From the NCBI GenBank assembly GCA_016874795.1, contig VGTG01000006.1:18206-82205 (forward strand): a stretch of 64,000 bases of DNA, written 5' to 3'. This document shows positions 59,665 to 64,000 of the stretch, one piece after another. Numbering within the stretch: position 1 is the stretch's first letter; every line of letters begins with the position of its first letter. Under the pieces are notes generated by a model. That model searched no databases, was not told where the DNA came from, and was given only the letters and a program-made list of their open reading frames with translations. The stretch is from Deltaproteobacteria bacterium. GTDB lineage: Bacteria > Desulfobacterota > Binatia > UBA12015. Both the position numbers and the translations under genes were made by a program.

Positions 59665-60402
59665 ATGCGCCGACAAGACGACCTCCAGGCGCTCGATGCG
59701 CTGCTCTCGACCTGGCCCTCGGCGATGCCAGCCTGGCAGGTGCAGGCGCTCTTTCTCGGCGCTCTCGCCTCGACCAACATGCGCCTTGGCTTTCACCACC
59801 TCCTGGGGCGGGTGCTCAGGGAAGACGACCCGGCATTCGAGAGCATCGAGCAGGCAAACGAGCTGCTTGCTGCCCTGGGCGCAGCCTGGAACGGCCTCGT
59901 AAGAGCGAGCGAGAGCGAAACGGGCGCGCGCTTTGCGCCGGCTCCCTTACCCGACCCGCCAAGTGCGGCCGAGCTCGGCGACTTTGCCGCTCGGCGCCAT
60001 GCCGAGCTCGTCTGGTTCGTCCGCGGCATCGACGCCGGCGGCGACGACCCGGCCGAGTTCGGCGCTCTCGGCCAGGAGCTTTTCGGCAAGCTCGCCGAGG
60101 CGATGGCGTTCTTCGAGCGCTACCGCGAGCTGCTCGAGCGAAAGCCCGAAGACGACCCAAAGGCGCTCGCCGACGGGGCACGCGCTCTCATGTCGCTCAG
60201 CGCCACGGCCGAGGACATCGTGAACGACATCCTTGACATCTCCAAGGCTGTCCGGGCCGAGGCGCTCAAAGCCTTCGACGATCTGTCGCGAACGAGGGTG
60301 CGAGCCGGAGTGCAGAAGATCGGGCGAAACGAGCCCTGCCCATGCGGCAGCGGCAGGAAGTGGAAGAGGTGCTGCGGCGGGGCATCAGCCATCGAGCACT
60401 GA
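59665..60402 (+). CDS. SEC-C zinc-motif protein with helical domain
   Basis: 245 aa from ATG at 59665. The first about 200 residues are all-alpha (QALDALLSTWPSAMPAWQVQALFLGALASTNMRLGFHHLLGRVL..., RRHAELVWFVRGIDAGG), without a recognised family. The C-terminus is a clean SEC-C motif, KIGRNEPCPCGSGRKWKRCCGG (CxCx8CC), a zinc module that binds nucleic acid-related or SecB-like partners. Divergent from the SNF2 helicase across 141 bp, inside the same tRNA-flanked segment. Function unknown. Confidence 0.65.
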   Translation: MRRQDDLQALDALLSTWPSAMPAWQVQALFLGALASTNMRLGFHHLLGRVLREDDPAFESIEQANELLAALGAAWNGLVRASESETGARFAPAPLPDPPSAAELGDFAARRHAELVWFVRGIDAGGDDPAEFGALGQELFGKLAEAMAFFERYRELLERKPEDDPKALADGARALMSLSATAEDIVNDILDISKAVRAEALKAFDDLSRTRVRAGVQKIGRNEPCPCGSGRKWKRCCGGASAIEH

Positions 60403-61015
60403 GACCACCCCGCGTACCCGTCGACGAGCCTGCACGCCGGAGATCGTCTTGACCCGACCCGATCGGACCTCGTCCCGCCTCCGCTTCGCTTCCGATGCCC
60501 AGAGCCGGTCGATAGGCCCCAGCGAAGAAACGACCGTCAGGGCCGCGAAACAGCTCGTGCGGGTACCAGACCAGGTGCAGAACGGTCGCACTTTGGTCGC
60601 ACGCGCTCGTTCGCAGCTCGACTCCGGAGGCGGCAAGTCCGCGCACCGCCTGCGAGAACCCGAGTGGTCGCACCGCGACTCGAACACGGGACCTCTTGCA
60701 TGTGAGGCAAGCGGGGCGGTGCGACGGCTGCAGGTTGTAGCCGGCAGCGGCCGGCTGCACCAGGAATTGTGTGTCCAGAGCCCCGCCGGCGAACGTTGGG
60801 AGCTCTCGGGCGCGCAGATGGTCGCACGAACGGTCGCAGTGGCCGATCCCGCCCTGGTGCTCTTGGATGCGGGTCAGTCGCCGAGGAGCTCGTCAGGGCT
60901 ACGCACCGCTCTTCTAGACCTGTGGCAGACCTCCCTCCAGAGCGACACTGGCTTCGTTCTGCAATTTTCCTCAAGGAGGCCCGAATCTGCTCGAGACGTA
61001 GGACCCTCCCCATCG
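60403..61015. other. Non-coding stretch holding the second tRNA-derived repeat
   Basis: About 610 bp. The only clear element is the tRNA-Val-like repeat at 60656-60707. I looked for an integrase or a full tRNA on both strands and saw none. Frames in it are Arg-rich without domains. Confidence 0.5.
60656..60707 (-). repeat. tRNA-Val(CAC) 3'-half fragment, putative attachment site 2
   Basis: Same 52 bp as 55879-55930 with one change (C for T at 60676, which keeps T-stem pairing as a G-T pair). Here the anticodon stem is complete: CTTGC-CTCACAT-GCAAG, giving anticodon CAC, tRNA-Val. Upstream on the minus strand there is no D arm or 5' acceptor strand, so it is still a fragment. Confidence 0.75.
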
Positions 61016-61462
61016 TTACGCGCTTGACCCCTCTCCGACGGACTCTTCTCTCCGGGCTACCTCTTCGTAGAGCTCCACGAAGGCCCTCCACTTCGCGTAC
61101 TCCCGTCGGACGCGATCCGGTTCACCCTCGCCCTCGAGTATCGCCCGGTCCAACTCCGTACGGGCTCTGGCGCGCTGACGTCGCAGCTTCGCGATTCCCA
61201 CGCGCGCCACCTCGATCGCCTTAACCAAACCCATCACCGCCGTTACCGCACGCGCACGCCGTCGATCAGAAAGTCCGGCCGCTCCGGTAGCGGTCCTCGC
61301 TCGGCTGACCTCTCGTTCGAGAGATCGCAAATTGGCGAGCTCCTGACCGAGGAACGTCTCGACCTGTCTCATTCTCCGCGACGCACGCTCCACCTTCTCG
61401 GAGCACTCTTGGGCAGACCGCTCAATTTCTTCACGGAGGCCCCGCGTGAGATCAACGTTCAC
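61016..61462 (-). CDS. Charged coiled-coil protein of unknown function
   Basis: About 148 aa from GTG at 61462. Almost entirely helical and highly charged: LTRGLREEIERSAQECSEKVERASRRMRQVETFLGQELANLRSLEREVSRA, then VMGLVKAIEVARVGIAKLRRQRARARTELDRAILEGE. Heptad pattern suggests a coiled coil. The start overlaps the previous gene's 3' end by 11 bp, so they form an operon. No family recognised. Confidence 0.55.
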   Translation of the reverse strand: MNVDLTRGLREEIERSAQECSEKVERASRRMRQVETFLGQELANLRSLEREVSRARTATGAAGLSDRRRARAVTAVMGLVKAIEVARVGIAKLRRQRARARTELDRAILEGEGEPDRVRREYAKWRAFVELYEEVARREESVGEGSSA

Positions 61463-62123
61463 GGTCGACCACCAGGTCCACATCGATGGCCACTGGAGGC
61501 GTGACCGTGCCGCCAAGCCGGTCGGCCTGTGCTCGCAACAGCTCGTGATGCGCGCGGTCGATGCTCCTCTCCGCGCTGGTCCGATGGCGAGCAAAGCGAT
61601 CGAGCGCCTCGCCCTCGTTGGCCATTGCCACGCCGATATCGAACTCCTCCGCATCTCGGGTCCGCTCGAGATCGCGCAGCCGACGATCGTGTTCGCCGAA
61701 AGCTGCGAGCGCTCGCTCTTCATCGCTCATAGGCGACGAGTACTCCGCAAAGCTCACGCCGAAAGACTCAACGAGCTGCTCGTGATCGCTGTGCGCTCGC
61801 TCGACCCGTCGCTGAAGCATCGACCCTTTCAGCGTTGCAGACTCGGCTCGCTCGATGCGCTGCCGACGGATTTCGCCGTCGACCATCCGATTCACCTGCA
61901 TGCCCTCGTACGGACCCTCGGGCTTCATTTCCAACCATAGGGCTTTTCTCAGCCTTTCGATCTGAGACGGGTCCTCGTCGGGCAACACCTGGGATGACGA
62001 CGCCGCGACACCGAGATTCAAGGCGTTTCGGCTCGACCTCGCCTTGCCAGCGGCGGTTCGCGGTCCCGTACTCCGTTTCGAGTTCTCGCGATTTCTCGCC
62101 CTGAGTGATCCCTTTTCCACCAT
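61452..62123 (-). CDS. Mobile-element-type hypothetical protein (STGPRTxxGKxRSxxN motif)
   Basis: 223 aa. It opens MVEKGSLRARNRENSKRSTGPRTAAGKARSSRNALNLGV. The NxxxSTGPRTxxGKxxSxxNAxxHG-like N-terminus is shared by many uncharacterised proteins of accessory regions in Gram-negatives. The rest is helical and charged (SQIERLRKALWLEMKPEGPYEGMQVNRMVDGEIRRQRIERAESATLKGSMLQRRV...). Middle gene of the small leftward operon, 44 nt after the 94-aa gene. Confidence 0.6.
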   Translation of the reverse strand: MVEKGSLRARNRENSKRSTGPRTAAGKARSSRNALNLGVAASSSQVLPDEDPSQIERLRKALWLEMKPEGPYEGMQVNRMVDGEIRRQRIERAESATLKGSMLQRRVERAHSDHEQLVESFGVSFAEYSSPMSDEERALAAFGEHDRRLRDLERTRDAEEFDIGVAMANEGEALDRFARHRTSAERSIDRAHHELLRAQADRLGGTVTPPVAIDVDLVVDRER

Positions 62124-62167
62124 CCACCTCCTTGCCCACCTACCGGATCACAGACCAACGTCGGTGA

Positions 62168-62452
62168 TCATCTGTTCTTTGCTTTACGCTTCTCGCCCTG
62201 CAACTTTCTCCGTGCCACGAGGTCTCTCGCGACGCGCATCGCCGCATCGCTCGGTCCGTTCTCAGATAGGATCCGACGTTGCGTCTCGAGTTGCCTACGC
62301 CTCTCCTCGCGCTCGTCTGCGTCGCCCGTTGGGTCCCGCTCGAGCGCCGCGAATCCCTCGCTTATCGGCAGGAGGTCCTCGACGAATGCCAGCAAGCCGA
62401 TCGTCTCCTCGATGCGATTCTCAAACCAAAGATCAAGCTCTTTCCGCGTCAT
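62168..62452 (-). CDS. Small helical protein of unknown function
   Basis: 94 aa. MTRKELDLWFENRIEETIGLLAFVEDLLPISEGFAALERDPTGDADEREERRRQLETQRRILSENGPSDAAMRVARDLVARRKLQGEKRKAKNR: acidic first half, basic tail. AGGGAGCAGGGC precedes the ATG. First clear gene of the leftward operon with the two genes to its left. No family recognised. Confidence 0.55.
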   Translation of the reverse strand: MTRKELDLWFENRIEETIGLLAFVEDLLPISEGFAALERDPTGDADEREERRRQLETQRRILSENGPSDAAMRVARDLVARRKLQGEKRKAKNR

Positions 62453-62464
62453 GCCCTGCTCCCT

Positions 62465-62578
62465 TCACTCCGAAATCGTGTCCGCCGGGATGGCGGTCTC
62501 GGAAGCCGAAAGTCGAAGTGCCGATCGTCGAGATACCCATCCCGTCCCGAGCACGTCGGCGAGCCGCTTCAGATCCAC
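62465..62578 (-). CDS. Possible 37-aa leader peptide or small protein
   Basis: GTG at 62578 with GGGGTGAGAG upstream. VDLKRLADVLGTGWVSRRSALR then LSASETAIPADTISE, stop 12 nt before the next gene's ATG. The spacing and ribosome-binding site make it a plausible small first gene of the operon, but it could be chance. Confidence 0.25.
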   Translation of the reverse strand: MDLKRLADVLGTGWVSRRSALRLSASETAIPADTISE

Positions 62579-62981
62579 CTCTCACCCCGTTCGATGCCCA
62601 TGACCTCAGTCGCATGGAGCATCCTACGAGGGGTCCGCTGGCCTCGTAAGCGGAAATTCCACCGCCTGGGACTGCCCTGCGGGCAAGCACTTTGTCCTCT
62701 TGCACAGGGGCCAGGGACGGCCGTACTGCCCGGCCTGCGAGGCGCGGGCTGCGACGAGACTTGCCGGACGTCGGCACTCGGTCGGCCGACGGTTCATCGC
62801 CCCATTCACTGCACCCGAGTCGGCCGCAACGCCCGAAGCATGACTGCATTGACCTTCGCCCCGCAGCCGATGCCTTCAGAGGTGGGTTGCACGGGGCTTG
62901 CAACGCGGCCTCCTGAACCACGATAGTGCGCCGGGCTAGAGCGAAACGACGCGGACGCAAGCCCGAAGGATCTCGCCACAG
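62579..62981. other. No complete gene; possible zinc-ribbon fragment
   Basis: About 400 bp between the leftward small operon and the channel gene. On the plus strand, without any start codon, one frame reads STAWDCPAGKHFVLLHRGQG then RPYCPACEARAATRLAG and stops at 62843. The spaced cysteines look like a zinc ribbon, so it may be a gene remnant. The channel promoter should lie in the right half. Confidence 0.35.
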
Positions 62982-63830
62982 GTGACGCGCCGGCTGAAAA
63001 GAAAACTGTTCTCGGTCCTTGAGGGAACCTCGAACAACCGCGCGGCACGCATCTTCGCCGTCGCGATGATGTCGCTCATCGTCATCAACGTCATCGCGGT
63101 CGTTCTGGAATCCGAGGAGGGCCTCGCGGCGTACCGGGAACACTTCTGGTGGTTCGAAGTGATCTCGGTCGCGGCCTTCACCCTGGAGTATGCTCTGCGG
63201 GTGTGGAGTTGCACTGACGCGAGGGATGCCGGCCACGCGTTCACGGAGCGCCTGCGGTTCATCGCCGCGCCACTCGCACTCATTGACCTTTTTGCGATCG
63301 CCCCCTTCTACCTGTCGTACCTCTCGGCGGGGTTCGTCGACCTGCGCTTCCTGCGCACGTTCCGCCTCTTTCGTCTCGTGCGCGTGCTGAAGCTTGGCCG
63401 CTACTCGGCTGCTGGCGCCAAGCTGCGAAACGTTTTCGTGTCCAAGCGAGAAGAGCTGACCGTGAGCGTGATCGTGGTGCTGCTGCTGATGCTTCTCGGT
63501 TCCGGACTGCTCTACCTTGCCGAGCGAGAGGCCCAGCCGGGCGCCTTCGCGAGCATCCGGGAAGCCTTCTGGTGGGCGATTCTGACCCTGTCGGCCGTGA
63601 ACTACGTCGATGCCACGCCGATCACGCCCGTCGGGCGCGTAATCGGCGTGGTCCTCGCGCTCCTGAACCTCGCGCTTCTTGCCATCCCGACCGGGATCAT
63701 CGGATCGGGCTTCGTGGAGGAGTTCCAGCGGCAACGAGCGCCTGCAGTCTGTCCGGCGTGCGGTGATCCAATCCCGCAGCCCAGCGCTGAAGACGCAGTA
63801 CTCCCGCGGAACCGCTCCGCGTCGGCTTGA
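62982..63830 (+). CDS. Voltage-gated-type ion channel with atypical selectivity filter
   Basis: 282 aa, six predicted membrane helices. S1 AVAMMSLIVINVIAVVLESE, S2 FEVISVAAFTLEYALRVW, S3 LIDLFAIAPFYLSYL, S4 DLRFLRTFRLFRLVRVLKLGR with regularly spaced arginines, then S5 VSVIVVLLLMLLGSGLLYLAE and a pore loop FWWAILTLSAVNYVDATPITPVGRVIG. Potassium channels carry TxGYGD in that loop; here it is SAVNYVD (about 204-210). S6 ends GIIGSGFVEEF, followed by a CPACGDP zinc knuckle. GTG start at 62982; selectivity is uncertain. Confidence 0.82.
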   Translation: MTRRLKRKLFSVLEGTSNNRAARIFAVAMMSLIVINVIAVVLESEEGLAAYREHFWWFEVISVAAFTLEYALRVWSCTDARDAGHAFTERLRFIAAPLALIDLFAIAPFYLSYLSAGFVDLRFLRTFRLFRLVRVLKLGRYSAAGAKLRNVFVSKREELTVSVIVVLLLMLLGSGLLYLAEREAQPGAFASIREAFWWAILTLSAVNYVDATPITPVGRVIGVVLALLNLALLAIPTGIIGSGFVEEFQRQRAPAVCPACGDPIPQPSAEDAVLPRNRSASA

Positions 63831-64000
63831 GCTTGGGGGTCGAGCGGGATCACCGGCGTTCCGGGACGGTCCACCCAAGTCGCCACGGGCTAGCCTGCAT
63901 TTCTCACCAGATCCCTACTGCGGCGGCCGATAGCACCGAATCTTCGCGAGCTTCTCCCTCCGGGCTCCTCGACGTACTGTTCAAGTACGCCTGCGTCGCC

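Noticed and set aside
60403..61015. Remnant of an integrase near the second tRNA-derived repeat
   Set aside because: No RxxHxxRHxxY-type residues or other integrase motifs could be read on either strand.

Overview
The window is very GC-rich, densely coded bacterial DNA that uses many GTG and TTG starts and 4-base start/stop overlaps. The genes point to a Gram-negative (diderm) organism: type IV pilus inner-membrane genes pilMNOP, a lipoprotein, Wzm/Wzt-type polysaccharide export and an LpxL-like acyltransferase. The order priA-def-fmt-rsmB-rpe, the many acyl-CoA and aromatic catabolism genes and the base composition fit an uncultured former-deltaproteobacterial lineage (Myxococcota or Binatota-like). 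That placement is inference; no rRNA is present to settle it.

Left part (1-17 kb), mostly core genes. A leftward pilM-N-O-P operon is divergent from a rightward priA-def-fmt-rsmB-rpe operon for replication restart, N-terminal formyl-methionine handling, 16S rRNA methylation and the pentose phosphate pathway. A large leftward GAF-PAS-GAF-GAF sensor kinase follows, then tRNA-Pro(CGG), a small membrane protein with plsY, and the nitrogen module amtB-glnB-glnA closed by a strong intrinsic terminator.

Middle (17-44 kb), accessory and catabolic genes. There is a lipoprotein, two GT-C-like membrane glycosyltransferases (one split by an in-frame amber codon), two AMP-forming acyl-CoA ligases with a quinone oxidoreductase, a methyltransferase/acyltransferase pair, an acyl-CoA dehydrogenase-membrane protein-MFS-CaiB/BaiF CoA transferase run, and a GST. 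The stretch 34.2-35.4 kb holds gene remnants (a propeller-like C-terminus, a GH10 xylanase C-terminus). From 35.4 to 43.4 kb lie a short acetate-kinase-family protein, a SnoaL-like protein, an SCP2-type thiolase, and a TetR-controlled catabolic operon (MhpA-like monooxygenase, VOC extradiol-type dioxygenase, FAH hydrolase) divergent from an FMN reductase. Two TTCGATCGAA-core palindromes lie in the shared TetR promoter region.

43-55 kb: exonuclease III, then a cell-surface polysaccharide locus with two complete ABC-2 transporters (Wzm/Wzt pairs) plus a GT2 enzyme in one leftward operon. A convergent glycosyltransferase is separated from it by a perfect 39-bp-arm palindrome, and ten 14/15-bp tandem repeats lie upstream. 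Then come small envelope genes, a broken beta-helix gene, an ECF sigma factor with a cupin partner, a VOC protein and an Old Yellow Enzyme homologue.

Right end (55-64 kb) looks like an integrated accessory region. Two 52-bp direct repeats (51/52 identical), matching the 3' half of a tRNA-Val(CAC), sit 4.8 kb apart. Between them are a ParE-type toxin-antitoxin pair, a SWIM-SNF2 helicase and a SEC-C protein. Just outside are a decayed MNT/HEPN pair on the left, and on the right a small operon of unknown charged helical proteins and a voltage-gated-type ion channel with a non-canonical selectivity filter. The best candidate for an undescribed system is this tRNA-flanked module, specifically the SWIM-SNF2 helicase and the divergent SEC-C protein.
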